Of a stretch of DNA of 64,000 nucleotides, positions 1 to 8,119 are shown one piece after another. The notes beneath the pieces are model-generated. The model was not told the DNA's origin and made no database searches. It saw only the letters and a program-made list of their open reading frames with translations. This DNA is from an uncultured Fusobacterium sp. GTDB lineage: Bacteria; Fusobacteriota; Fusobacteriia; Fusobacteriales; Fusobacteriaceae. Within the stretch, counting starts at the first letter, position 1; each line of letters begins with the position of its first letter. The DNA lies in contig NZ_CAJKIS010000001.1 in assembly GCF_905200055.1 (NCBI RefSeq), forward strand, positions 43,047-107,046, written 5' to 3'. A program made the translations under genes and the position numbers.

Positions 1-1
1 A

Positions 2-727
2 CAAATACCTATTAAAATTAAATATAATAATCCTAGAGTTACTTATGATAATAAGTATTGGTATCTCTCTGTAGGGGTAGAAGTTAATAAAAAAGAAGAA
101 GAATTAACAGATATCTCATTAGGTATAGATTTAGGATTAAAGGACTTAGCTATTTGTTCAGATGGAAAAATTTTTAAAAATATTAATAAAACTAAAAAAG
201 TTAAAAAATTAGAAAAAAAATTAAAGCAGAAACAAAGACAAATTAGTAGAAAATATGAAATAAATAAAATTAAAAAAGAAGGGGGTGTACGTTGTCAATT
301 TATCAAAACTAATAATATAGAAAAATTAGAAAATACAACAAAACTAATACATAGAAAATTAAGCAATATAAGAAATAACTATATTCATCAGGTTACAACA
401 AGTATAGTGAAAACCAAACCATACAGAATTGTAATAGAAGATTTGAATGTTTCTGGAATGATGAAAAATAAACATTTGTCTGATTCAGTAAGAAAACAAT
501 GTTTTAATAAATTTAGACAATATATAACCTATAAAACAGAATTAAATGGAATTGAATTAATAGTAGCAGATAGATTTTATCCATCATCAAAAACTTGTAG
601 TATTTGTGGTTCTATCAAACATGATTTGAAATTGAAAGATAGAATTTACAAGTGTCAACATTGTGGAGCGATAATTGATAGAGATTATAATGCTTCATTA
701 AATTTATCTATGTATAAATTAGCATAG
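2..727 (+). CDS. tnpB: TnpB (RNA-guided nuclease of IS605 element), 5' end outside window
   Basis: TnpB is the RNA-guided DNA nuclease of IS200/IS605 elements and the ancestor of Cas12. The reading frame is open from the first bases of the window, so the N-terminus is missing. Visible RuvC parts are GIDLGLKDLA (first Asp), VIEDLNVSGM (Glu), a four-Cys zinc finger CSICG...CQHCG and the last Asp in DRDYNASLN. The three catalytic acids and the zinc ligands are all present, so the visible part looks functional. The stop lies directly before the right-end region that in this family supplies the guide scaffold RNA. No internal frameshift is seen. Confidence 0.9.
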   Translation, partial: QIPIKIKYNNPRVTYDNKYWYLSVGVEVNKKEEELTDISLGIDLGLKDLAICSDGKIFKNINKTKKVKKLEKKLKQKQRQISRKYEINKIKKEGGVRCQFIKTNNIEKLENTTKLIHRKLSNIRNNYIHQVTTSIVKTKPYRIVIEDLNVSGMMKNKHLSDSVRKQCFNKFRQYITYKTELNGIELIVADRFYPSSKTCSICGSIKHDLKLKDRIYKCQHCGAIIDRDYNASLNLSMYKLA

Positions 728-885
728 TTTCACAAACAAGAAAATGCTAATATGTAGGGTGCGTTGTATCCGAATTTAAGCCTTTGGAGAGTCATATCAA
801 ACGAAAGTAGCTACGGTAAAATCGGATTCTGCGAAGAAGGAAATAAACAAATTTCTATATTTTTATAGATTTTTGGCAACGGTAG
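728..885 (+). ncRNA. Probable omega/re-RNA scaffold and IS right end
   Basis: In TnpB systems the guide RNA overlaps the 3' end of tnpB and the right end of the element, with the guide taken from flanking DNA. Here the 158 bases after the tnpB stop contain several short complementary segments (for example tagctac, ggattctgcgaag) and a terminal hairpin built from tttctata/tatagat around 851-872. Any guide would then begin near 886, inside the leader of the next gene. The assignment rests on position and family knowledge; the fold was not computed. Confidence 0.45.
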
Positions 886-891
886 GTTTTT

Positions 892-1272
892 ATGGATTTT
901 ATTATTATCACAAATAACAACAAGGTTTTTAATTTCTATAAAGAAACAAATCAAGTTTTCTATTTTCAAAAATTAGATTTTTTAGAAATCTTAAACAAGG
1001 TAAGGGAGGAAATTTATCAAGGGCGTAAACTTCTTTCAGACCCTATTATGTACAATCTTGAAAATGTTGAAAACCCTTTTAAGTCTATTGCTCTTTCTAA
1101 AGAGACTTGTGACGATGAAGATCAAAAAAGATTGATTGATAGTGTTATTGGAATTGCTAAAAAAATTCCTAGTAGAAAAGATTTTTCAGAATTTGATGAT
1201 ATGACTCTTGAGGGATTTAGATTTGTAGATTTGAACATACTTAGAGATGGAATAAAAGATTTCAGCCTTTAA
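892..1272 (+). CDS. GrdX-like protein
   Basis: A 126-residue protein resembling the GrdX family, a small protein of unknown function first seen in glycine/sarcosine reductase operons of amino-acid fermenters and also found outside them. The recognisable pattern is an N-terminal strand FIIITNN, a middle block with KVREEIYQGRKLLSDP, and PFKSIALSK, which matches the order of conserved blocks in that family. The gene starts only a few bases after the end of the IS605 element. Its upstream sequence (taggttttt) has no good Shine-Dalgarno motif, so the insertion may have replaced its native leader. The downstream gene follows after 16 bases and has a clear ribosome site, suggesting a two-gene unit. 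Confidence 0.6.
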   Translation: MDFIIITNNNKVFNFYKETNQVFYFQKLDFLEILNKVREEIYQGRKLLSDPIMYNLENVENPFKSIALSKETCDDEDQKRLIDSVIGIAKKIPSRKDFSEFDDMTLEGFRFVDLNILRDGIKDFSL

Positions 1273-1288
1273 TCATTAGGAGGTTTCT

Positions 1289-1945
1289 ATGGTACAGTTT
1301 TATTTTAAAAGAATTGTTGAAAAAATAAAATTTAACTTTGTTCCAATCTATGATATCAAAGATAATTCAATTTATGGCTATAAAATTATAAAAGATTTTA
1401 CTGCTATTGGTTTTGATGATAAAGAGGTTATGTACCAACTTGCTTTTGAAGAAGATATATTTGAAACTTTAATTCTTAAAATTTTAGAAAAGTCTTATCA
1501 ACTTGCTATTGAAAAAGGATATGGAAATAAAAAATTATTCTTTACTATAAGATTGAACTATATTTTAGATTGGGGATTGTTTTTAGAGAGAGTTCATACT
1601 CTTACTAGCTCTCTTAAATTAGCTGAAGAGAATCTATTTTTTGACATAAAAGGTGTTAAAAATTGGGATAAATTATATTATGAAGTAAATAATTGTAATT
1701 TTAATTTTAAAAAAATTTATAAAGAGGATAAAGATACCCCTCTTAATTTAAACAATATCTCTACTTGTAACCCAGAACTATTAGAGTTAAAAGATATTGA
1801 TGCTTTTTTAGTTATAAAAGAGTTTTTAAATACAGATGTTAAATTTGTTTTTAAAAGAGATAATAATCCTAATTTATCTTTAGATGAGTTAAAAGAATTG
1901 GGATTTAATTACTACTATACTAATGGTAAGAGTAAAATAAAATAA
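1289..1945 (+). CDS. Degenerate EAL-like protein
   Basis: A 218-residue protein that I read as a degenerate EAL-type fold. The N-terminal FVPIYDIKDNSIYGYKI resembles the opening strand of EAL domains (xQPIxDLxxGxIxGxE), and the C-terminal block DVKFVFKRDN...ELGFNYYYTNG resembles the last strands (VxAEGVExxxQxxxLxxLGxxxxQG). The E-x-L metal/substrate motif is absent (GYK in its place), so c-di-GMP hydrolysis is unlikely and a binding or structural role is more plausible. The start is supported by aggaggtttct just upstream. No membrane segment or signal peptide is seen. Family assignment is tentative. Confidence 0.45.
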   Translation: MVQFYFKRIVEKIKFNFVPIYDIKDNSIYGYKIIKDFTAIGFDDKEVMYQLAFEEDIFETLILKILEKSYQLAIEKGYGNKKLFFTIRLNYILDWGLFLERVHTLTSSLKLAEENLFFDIKGVKNWDKLYYEVNNCNFNFKKIYKEDKDTPLNLNNISTCNPELLELKDIDAFLVIKEFLNTDVKFVFKRDNNPNLSLDELKELGFNYYYTNGKSKIK

Positions 1946-2099
1946 TAAAAAATTCGAAAAACAGTTGAAAGGATTGATTTCTATAATATGGAAATTGATC
2001 CTTTTTTATTTTTTGGTAAATTTTGACCATACTTTTGGTAAACCTCTTTTCTATAATTTTGTTATCAAGAAAAAGCAAATAAAAATAGAGGTGAAGAAA

Positions 2100-2798
2100 A
2101 TGGAAAACAACAGATTTATGGTAGTAAAATTAAGAGAGAGAAGAGATATAGAGGGGATATCTTTATTTCATTATGTAACAAATGGAATTAATTCTGAAAA
2201 AGATACTTTACGTAATTTGGTATTCAAATTTAAAGGAGAAACTTTATCAAGTGAGTTATTTAGAGAGTTTTTAGCTGAGAAAATATCTCAATATTTACCA
2301 TTAATTCTTGGTTGCAAAAAAGAAGATTTAGTGTTATTATGTGTTCCTACTTCTAAAAAATCTACTGTTGAAACTAGATATAAGGGATTTTGTGATAAAC
2401 TAAATTCTATGGGATTAAAAGCTGATTATACAACTTTATATCTAAATGAAGATGTAACAACAAAACATACAAGCTATTATGGTTTTAATAGCAATAGCAA
2501 TTCTAAAACATTCAGTGAGTGTTTAAGAGCAAATAGAGAGAATTTAAAAGATTTAAAAGGAAAAAAAGTTGTAATTTTTGATGATGTTATCACAATGGGA
2601 AATAATATTAGAAATTGCCACGACATATTAAAAAGCAATGGAATAGACTCTATATTTCTAACTATGGGAAGAACATATAATGAAACATATGAACTTAGAG
2701 AAACTTCTGCAACTATATATACATATGGTGGTGGAATAAAAGGGTTAATGGAAAATTTAATTAACTTTCCAAACTCATCAAGAAAAACTGCAATTTAA
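2100..2798 (+). CDS. ComF-like phosphoribosyltransferase (PRTase)
   Basis: A type I phosphoribosyltransferase-fold protein of 232 residues. The PRPP-binding loop is clear near residues 155-170 (KVVIFDDVITMGNN), the hallmark hydrophobic-DD-hydrophobic-T-x-G pattern. The N-terminal half has no family I can name. I start at the internal ATG because aggtgaag lies 6-12 bases upstream; a longer frame open to 1965 would add a hydrophobic stretch without a ribosome site. It is followed after 22 bases by a DprA-like gene and then a DnaC-like gene, all on one strand. A PRTase paired with DprA suggests DNA uptake/processing or a conflict system rather than nucleotide salvage; that role is inference. Confidence 0.7.
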   Translation: MENNRFMVVKLRERRDIEGISLFHYVTNGINSEKDTLRNLVFKFKGETLSSELFREFLAEKISQYLPLILGCKKEDLVLLCVPTSKKSTVETRYKGFCDKLNSMGLKADYTTLYLNEDVTTKHTSYYGFNSNSNSKTFSECLRANRENLKDLKGKKVVIFDDVITMGNNIRNCHDILKSNGIDSIFLTMGRTYNETYELRETSATIYTYGGGIKGLMENLINFPNSSRKTAI

Positions 2799-2820
2799 TT
2801 TATAGATAGGAGAAAAGAAA

Positions 2821-3912
2821 ATGTATACAAAAGAAGAGATGATAATATTTTCAATACTTTATTCAGAAGTGATATTAGGAAAATTTGTTAGACAAAAATA
2901 TGATTCAGAGTTGTTATATTTACTACTTAAAACTTCTATAGCTGAGAATATGAGTGTATTTAATGATATGGAAAAAACTTCAGTTTTAGAGAAAGCAGGG
3001 AGAGAGTATATAAAAACTTATCCTAAAAAAGATTTGGGAAAAAGAATGGAGATAATAGAAAATCTATTTTCAAATTTTGATTATGATGGATATATGAAAA
3101 AAGCTAAAAAAGAACTATCTTTAGCAGAGGAAAACAATATAAATATAGTTACTCTATTAGATAAAAATTATCCTAAAAATCTAAAGGAATTATCTGTTCC
3201 ACCATTTGTTCTTTACTATAAAGGTTATCTTCCTCAAGATAGAGAATTAGAAAGATCTTTAGCAATAATAGGTACAAGAACACCAGATAAAAAGTATGGA
3301 AATAGAATTGCCAAAAATTTAGGAGAGATACTTTTAAATAGAGGTTGGTGGAATATAAGTGGATTGGCAACTGGGTGTGATGAATACGGGCATATAGGTA
3401 GCTTAGGGGCAACAGGAGCTATCTTAGGTCAAGGGTTAGCCACAGATCTATTTCCAGAGAAAAATAGAGACTTAGCAAAGAAAATAATAGAAAATAATGG
3501 TTTCTTAATGTCAGAGTTGCCACCTAGTACTAAAAGTATAAATATATATTTTGTGTTAAGAAATAGACTTCAATCTGGATTGACAAAGGGGATATTTGTA
3601 GTGGAAACTTCTGATAACTCTGGAACTCTGCATACAGTAAAATATTCATTGGAGCAAGGTAGGGAAACATATGTGCTAGATGTTAGAGAGGTAGCAGATT
3701 TAAGAGGGGAAGAGGTAGTTAGAGGAAATATAAAGCTTTTAGATGAAAGGGAAAAGATAGCTGGAAATGTAACAATTTCTAAAAAATTAAAGGAAAAAAT
3801 TATAGGGATAAAGAAGTTAAGAGATTTTGAAAATATTTTGATGAGTAAAGAAAAAAGTTTAGATATAAATATCCCTGTGGAGAGCAATAAAGTTCAAGAA
3901 AAGCTATGGTAA
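2821..3912 (+). CDS. DprA/Smf-like DNA-processing protein
   Basis: A 363-residue protein with the DprA Rossmann fold. Recognisable blocks are NYPKNLKELSVPPFVLYYKG (entry to the fold), IIGTRTPDKKYG (glycine loop, near residue 149), GLATGCDEYGHIG, and LRNRLQSGLTKG followed by SGTLHT (the RNR and SG motifs). DprA binds single-stranded DNA and loads RecA during transformation; related proteins also occur in predicted defence modules. An extra N-terminal helical region of about 100 residues precedes the fold. The C-terminal winged helix of classical DprA is not evident; the tail is lysine-rich. A good ribosome site (taggagaaaag) supports the start. Confidence 0.8.
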   Translation: MYTKEEMIIFSILYSEVILGKFVRQKYDSELLYLLLKTSIAENMSVFNDMEKTSVLEKAGREYIKTYPKKDLGKRMEIIENLFSNFDYDGYMKKAKKELSLAEENNINIVTLLDKNYPKNLKELSVPPFVLYYKGYLPQDRELERSLAIIGTRTPDKKYGNRIAKNLGEILLNRGWWNISGLATGCDEYGHIGSLGATGAILGQGLATDLFPEKNRDLAKKIIENNGFLMSELPPSTKSINIYFVLRNRLQSGLTKGIFVVETSDNSGTLHTVKYSLEQGRETYVLDVREVADLRGEEVVRGNIKLLDEREKIAGNVTISKKLKEKIIGIKKLRDFENILMSKEKSLDINIPVESNKVQEKLW

Positions 3913-3943
3913 TAGATACTCTTATATGAAAGGAAGTGTATTT

Positions 3944-4708
3944 ATGGTAAAAGTATGTCAATATTGTGGTGAAGAGTATTATGAGGTAAAGAATATTCCT
4001 CTATATATTCCAGAAACTATAAGGGAGATAATGAGATTTCAACCAAGATGCAGTTGCCTAAAAATTATAGAGGAAGAGAAAAAAAAGAAGATAGAGTATG
4101 AGAAAAAGAGAGAACTTATTAGAAAAAAGGTAAAAAAATATAGAGATATATCATTGATAGATGCAAAATTTTTAAAAAGTCGTTTTGAAAATGATAGATA
4201 TGGAGAAAATTATCTAAAATTTTCAAAACGTTATGCTAAGAGAATTTTAGATGAAGAGACATTTAATAAAGGAATAATTTTTGTTGGTAAATCGGGAACT
4301 GGTAAAACTTTTGCTAGTTCCTGTATAGCTAACTATCTTATGGAAAATGGAAAAAGTGTATTAGTTATAAATTTTGGACTCTATTTAAACAAAATTAAAA
4401 GAGAGTGGGCAGAGGCTGAAAATGATATTTTAAATTCTGTAAAATTATGTGATTTATTAATAATAGATAATTTTGGCAGTGAAAGAAATACTGAATTTGC
4501 CATTGAGAAAGCTTTTTTATTAATAGATACTAGATATAGAAGTGAAAAGCCTATGATTATAACGAGTAATCTTAATCTATTTCAATTAGAGGAAAAATTT
4601 ACAGCAAAAATAAGAAGTAGAATAGAGGAGATGTGTTATCTTATTAAGGTAAATTCAAAGGATAAAAGAAAAGATGCAAATAGTATGTTTTTTAAATATA
4701 TAGCATAA
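3944..4708 (+). CDS. DnaC/IstB-like ATPase with N-terminal zinc-binding motif
   Basis: A AAA+ ATPase of the DnaC/DnaI/IstB type, about 254 residues. The N-terminus has CQYCG and a later CSC triplet that could bind zinc, then a lysine-rich helix, Walker A GKSGTGKT (near residue 116), Walker B LLIIDNFG and a sensor-like ITSNL. Family members load replicative helicases or assist transposases. I start at the second ATG because aggaagtg lies just upstream of it, while the ATG 18 bases earlier has no ribosome site. It closes a three-gene run with the PRTase and DprA-like genes and ends at a terminator. A chromosomal helicase-loader or a mobile-element role are both possible. Confidence 0.75.
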   Translation: MVKVCQYCGEEYYEVKNIPLYIPETIREIMRFQPRCSCLKIIEEEKKKKIEYEKKRELIRKKVKKYRDISLIDAKFLKSRFENDRYGENYLKFSKRYAKRILDEETFNKGIIFVGKSGTGKTFASSCIANYLMENGKSVLVINFGLYLNKIKREWAEAENDILNSVKLCDLLIIDNFGSERNTEFAIEKAFLLIDTRYRSEKPMIITSNLNLFQLEEKFTAKIRSRIEEMCYLIKVNSKDKRKDANSMFFKYIA

Positions 4709-4712
4709 CTTA

Positions 4713-4739
4713 AAAAAGAGCTTTAAAGCTCTTTTTTTT
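4713..4739 (+). terminator. Rho-independent terminator after DnaC-like gene
   Basis: Stem aaagagc/gctcttt with a run of eight T. The T-run overlaps the first bases of the solitary CRISPR repeat, so the terminator and repeat are physically fused. Confidence 0.85.
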
Positions 4740-4771
4740 AAACCTTGTTTTAGATGGTCGGCTCCTTATAC
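4735..4771 (-). CRISPR. Solitary CRISPR repeat beside cas1 (one repeat, no spacer)
   Basis: A 37-base unit identical to the leader-proximal repeat of the array near 62.2 kb except for its outermost base (t for g). On the minus strand it begins GTATAAGGAGCCGACC and ends GGTTTAAAAC. It abuts a full-length leader on its right and a terminator on its left, with no spacer. This is what an array looks like that has never acquired, or has lost, all spacers. Confidence 0.85.
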
Positions 4772-5041
4772 CCCTATTTTTTAACTTTACTCGAATTAGA
4801 GGTATTTTAAATCTCAAAAATTGAGGAGCATTTTTTAATCACTTGTTTTAATAATTAGTACTCTTTCTATTTTCTTCCCTTTTGCTCGTACAACTTTTTT
4901 CTAAAAAGTGTAATTTAATGAGCATCTGTCCCTTTAGTTATAAGGAGCTATTAAATTTTGACCTGTTATTTTTTAAAAATTTAGGTCTTGGAATTTAAGT
5001 TCCATACTTATATGATAACATCGACAAGATATTTTTGTCAA
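4772..5041 (-). promoter_or_regulatory. CRISPR leader 1, with promoter and GACA-N9-TGTC dyad
   Basis: Read on the minus strand this leader starts with TTGACA (5036-5041), 18 bases, then TATCAT (5012-5017), and runs 270 bp to the repeat. The same length and a near-identical sequence occur at the two other leaders in the window. A dyad GACA-N9-TGTC (5023-5039) covers the -35 and spacer, an operator-like position. The leader is divergent from cas1, so the 182 bases between them should carry both control regions. A TATAAT at 5149-5154 is a likely -10 for cas1. Confidence 0.8.
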
Positions 5042-5223
5042 TATATTATAATAAATTTTTATAATTTTAAGGTATAAAGAAACTATTTGTCAAAAGAATA
5101 TTTTAAAAAAAGGTAAATATTCAATTTCTTTTTGGTAAATCTCCCTGATATAATCAAATCATCAAATAACAAATAATCTAAACTTCGTTGGAATACTGGT
5201 TTTATATAGACAAGGAGGGTTAT

Positions 5224-6186
5224 ATGGAACTTTATATTTCAAGAAATGGAGCAAAAATATCAAAAGTCAAAGAGAGTTTTCGTGTAAAAAGTGATGAACA
5301 AGAATATATTTTATCTTCGGAAAAAATTAAAAGCATTATTTTAGAAAGTGAATGTTCACTTACTTCAGGAGTTATAAGACTAGCATTTGAAAAAGATATT
5401 CCAATAATTATTACTGATATTTACGGAAATATTATGGGGCAATTTTATAAGAGCAATGGAACAAAAAATGGTAAATTAAAAAAAGAGCAATACAAATTTT
5501 TTTCTAGTGATAATGGAATGGAAATTGCTAAAGAATGGGTAATAGAAAAAATTTTAAATCAAAAAATTCATTTGGAAAAACTATTAAAAAGAAGAAAAAA
5601 ATCTACAGAGGCTTTATCAATTTTTAATAATTATTTTAAAAAAATTGAAGAAAACAAAGGAAATACTGATAAAAATAGAGATATGATAATGGGGTTTGAG
5701 GGTATTACTAGCAGAATATATTTTAGAACAATTTCAGAAATAATGGAAAAAAAATGGAAATTTGAAAAAAGAGAACATCAAAATGCAAAAGAGCCATATA
5801 ATATTGTTTTAAATTATATGTTTGGAATACTTTATAGAAAACTTGAAACTTTACTTCTTCAAGAGGGGTTTGATACAACTGTTGGAATATTGCATACAGA
5901 GGGAAACAATAAATTGCCTCTATTATATGACTTTATTGAAAAATATAGAATACTTGCTTTAGAAGGAGTTTTTGATCTATTTAATTCTAAAGAAATAAAA
6001 GATAGCTTTTTTGAGGGGGAAACATCAAAAAAATTAACAACAGAGGGAAAATATGTAATTAGCAGTTATTTTAATAATATTTTTAGCTCTGGAAGGGAGT
6101 ATAGAGGAAAAAAATATATTATAGATGATATTATAAAATTTGAACTAAAAAAATTAAAAAATGTGATTTTGGAGGTGCAAATATGA
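5224..6186 (+). CDS. cas1: Cas1 spacer-integration nuclease
   Basis: Cas1 is the metal-dependent integrase that, with Cas2, inserts new spacers at the leader end of an array. The protein has about 320 residues with the expected catalytic set: Glu159 in GFEGITSR, His224 in GILHTEGNNK, and the acidic pair in LLYDFIEK near 236-239. The start is set by an exact aaggaggg 5-12 bases upstream; an in-frame TTG 36 bases earlier has no ribosome site. The stop overlaps the cas2 start by four bases (ATGA), so translation is coupled. Classical III-D loci often lack their own adaptation genes; here adaptation lies between a leader and the interference operon. Confidence 0.95.
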   Translation: MELYISRNGAKISKVKESFRVKSDEQEYILSSEKIKSIILESECSLTSGVIRLAFEKDIPIIITDIYGNIMGQFYKSNGTKNGKLKKEQYKFFSSDNGMEIAKEWVIEKILNQKIHLEKLLKRRKKSTEALSIFNNYFKKIEENKGNTDKNRDMIMGFEGITSRIYFRTISEIMEKKWKFEKREHQNAKEPYNIVLNYMFGILYRKLETLLLQEGFDTTVGILHTEGNNKLPLLYDFIEKYRILALEGVFDLFNSKEIKDSFFEGETSKKLTTEGKYVISSYFNNIFSSGREYRGKKYIIDDIIKFELKKLKNVILEVQI

Positions 6187-6467
6187 ATTATATATTAACT
6201 TATGATATAAGTAACAACAAAATAAGAAAGAGAGTTTCAGACTTACTTATAGATAAAGGATTTATAAGGGTACAACGTTCTGTTTTCATAGGAGAAATTT
6301 TCGGAAATAAAATTCAAGCTATTTTAGAAGAGATAAATATTCAGCTTAAAACAGATACAGATAGTTTATTATGTATGCCAATAAATAAAGAGGAGTATTT
6401 AAGAAGTTATAAATATGGTTGTATACCAAATTATAATCTATACAAAGAAGATGTACTTTATATATAA
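6183..6467 (+). CDS. cas2: Cas2 adaptation protein
   Basis: A 94-residue ferredoxin-fold Cas2, the structural partner of Cas1 in the integration complex. It opens MNYILTYDISNNKIRKRV, the usual strand with Asp followed by a basic helix, then GFIRVQRSVFIGEI, the typical second block. Size and position (overlapping cas1 by four bases) are standard. It is followed by a terminator shared with the convergent interference operon. Confidence 0.95.
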   Translation: MNYILTYDISNNKIRKRVSDLLIDKGFIRVQRSVFIGEIFGNKIQAILEEINIQLKTDTDSLLCMPINKEEYLRSYKYGCIPNYNLYKEDVLYI

Positions 6468-6511
6468 TTTAGGGTTTATTAAAATTATTTAATAGATAGG
6501 TAAGGTTAAAT

Positions 6512-6549
6512 TAGGAGAGTCTACATACTAGCAAACTCTCCTATTTTTT
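6512..6549. terminator. Bidirectional terminator between cas2 and the interference operon
   Basis: Stem taggagagt (6512-6520) and actctccta (6535-6543) followed by six T on the plus strand; the minus strand has a shorter T-rich tail. It lies between convergent transcription units. Confidence 0.75.
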
Positions 6550-6560
6550 ATTAACTCTTA

Positions 6561-7763
6561 TTACTTATAAGATGATAATGTAGGCATACTTCCTTTATTT
6601 GAATTTCTTTTAACATATGCTCCATCACTAAAATCCAATTTATTTTCTTTATTTAGAATAATTCTTAATTCTTTTAATTGAGGATTATTTTCTAAATATT
6701 TATTTTTAATTTCTTCAAGATAGATATTTTTATTTCCCATTTTTTTATTAGGCGTAAATGATGAAAAATTATATCTATTTTCTTCAAATAACTCAAAAGA
6801 ATCTATACTTATTTTGCAACTACCTAACCCTAATGCCTTTCCTCTTCCTATCTTATGAAGTAAATCTTTTTCAAGTTCTAAAGCATAAATTAACATTCCC
6901 AACTCAATATCTGTTAATTTTTTAAATTCTATTTTAAAAGAAAATGTTTTAAGAGGCTCTAAAAAGTGGACTGTTGTAGTTGTTGATTTAACTGCACCTT
7001 TCAATACTCTTTCATATTTTAGATAATTATTCTTATTTTCTAATTGATTTGTATGGTGCCAATAAAATTTTCTTCCTCTCATTCTACCAGATTTATCTAA
7101 ATAATATTTTTTTAAAGTTTCTCTAGGCTCTCCCATAACTTTCAAAGTTATCTCTTTAGCAATTTTTTTAACTTTAGGAAGTTTTGCATCACTAAAATAT
7201 ACTCTTCCACTATATGCAGAGTTGCCTTTTCCATCTGCTTTCTCTACAGTTGCCCCAAATATTCTACAAGTAAAACAAAGTCTTTTTAAATTATCACAAG
7301 GTTTAAACTCTTCAGGAACTATCTCTTGATTTTTACATCTTATACAACTATGAGTAATAGTTTCTATAATATTTCTAATCTCTCCTTTAAGTGTACTTGC
7401 TGAAATTATATAGTTGTTTTTATCTTCTAAAAACTGTTCAGTAGTGTGGTTTCCAGATTTTGACTTCTCTCCACCTGTAAAAATTGGAGTATAATTTATT
7501 AAACTACACTCTATTTTACCACTATTTTTTCCTAGCTCTCTTTCTGCTCTTTCTACTTTATTCCCTAAAGAAACAAAGTTATATGGATAAGTAAATAGAG
7601 CTGAATTAGAATTTTTTGGAGTAGAATTATTCTTTTCTTTATATTTTTTAGGCTCATATTTAGAATAATCTTCTTGTTTTTCCTCAACTTTTCTTTTTGC
7701 TCCATTTAATTCTAAATATTCATCTAATGAAAGAGTTTTCTTTTGATTTTGATTTCTTCCCAT
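6561..7763 (-). CDS. TIGR03986-type RAMP protein (type III-D)
   Basis: A 400-residue RAMP of the TIGR03986 type, a family associated with subtype III-D. Diagnostic blocks are PYNFVSLGNKVERAE, a Cas7-like first strand (IECSLINYTPIFTGGE), ISASTLKGEIRNIIE (the glycine-poor form of PGSSLRGxxR), a Cys-rich insert (CIRCKNQ...CDNLKRLCFTCRIFG) and SGRVYFSDAKL. The C-terminal GRGKALGLGSCKIS is the RAMP glycine loop. It probably belongs to the Cas7 backbone of the effector. The first 60 residues are charged and low in complexity. It is the last gene of the operon and overlaps the previous one by one base. Confidence 0.8.
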   Translation of the reverse strand: MGRNQNQKKTLSLDEYLELNGAKRKVEEKQEDYSKYEPKKYKEKNNSTPKNSNSALFTYPYNFVSLGNKVERAERELGKNSGKIECSLINYTPIFTGGEKSKSGNHTTEQFLEDKNNYIISASTLKGEIRNIIETITHSCIRCKNQEIVPEEFKPCDNLKRLCFTCRIFGATVEKADGKGNSAYSGRVYFSDAKLPKVKKIAKEITLKVMGEPRETLKKYYLDKSGRMRGRKFYWHHTNQLENKNNYLKYERVLKGAVKSTTTTVHFLEPLKTFSFKIEFKKLTDIELGMLIYALELEKDLLHKIGRGKALGLGSCKISIDSFELFEENRYNFSSFTPNKKMGNKNIYLEEIKNKYLENNPQLKELRIILNKENKLDFSDGAYVKRNSNKGSMPTLSSYK

Positions 7764-8119
7764 TATCTCTCACCTCCAACTACCCCAATATATTGGAAAA
7801 CATCTATTCCATTCTTTTTCCCCAATCTCACTTTTAATCTCTTTCCATCGTTCAAATAGTAATATCTAGTCTCCTTATCTTCAATATCACTTTCTCTAAT
7901 TTCACTATATTTAATCTCCCCATCTCCAAAATTAAAAGCTGTTATCATAAAATTATCATTGAAAATATATAGTTTATAGAAGTTTTCATCTATCCCCTCT
8001 AACTCTCCTCTATATATTTTTCCCTCTCTATCATAATCAATATATTGTATAGTTAGATCTTTTTCCTCTTTTAATCTCTCTCTTATCTCATTTAAGTTAA
8101 ATATTTTCAAATCTTCCAT
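7763..8119 (-). CDS. csx19: Csx19-like small type III-D protein
   Basis: A 118-residue protein lying between two RAMP genes, exactly where csx19 sits in type III-D operons. It is rich in beta strands, with blocks YIDYDREGKIYRGEL, FMITAFNFGDGEIKYSEIR and TRYYYLNDGKRLKVRL; the last resembles the aromatic/arginine-rich region I associate with Csx19. No catalytic motif is visible. Start and stop codons overlap both neighbours, so expression is tightly coupled. Function of the family is not established; the name rests more on context than on sequence. Confidence 0.5.
   Translation of the reverse strand: MEDLKIFNLNEIRERLKEEKDLTIQYIDYDREGKIYRGELEGIDENFYKLYIFNDNFMITAFNFGDGEIKYSEIRESDIEDKETRYYYLNDGKRLKVRLGKKNGIDVFQYIGVVGGER

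Larger units (their letters stand above)
1..885 (+). mobile_element. IS200/IS605-type element, right part
   Basis: The right-hand part of an IS605-family insertion sequence, cut by the window edge. It holds the 3' part of tnpB and a right end with a subterminal hairpin at about 851-872, followed by the sequence ggcaacggtag, where I place the end of the element. Elements of this family are moved by a Y1 TnpA transposase acting on subterminal hairpins; no tnpA is visible on this side, so tnpA may lie left of the window or the copy may depend on a TnpA in trans. The exact right boundary is inferred, not proven. Confidence 0.75.

Noticed and set aside
4735..4771. Repeat contains gttttag-like sequence, suggesting a type II (Cas9) repeat
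   Set aside because: No Cas9 or tracrRNA is present; the leader promoter shows that the array is read from the other strand, and the neighbouring genes are type III-D.
5188..5223. Upstream TTG start for cas1
   Set aside because: No ribosome site before it, whereas aaggaggg lies at correct distance from the ATG at 5224, which also gives the normal Cas1 N-terminus.
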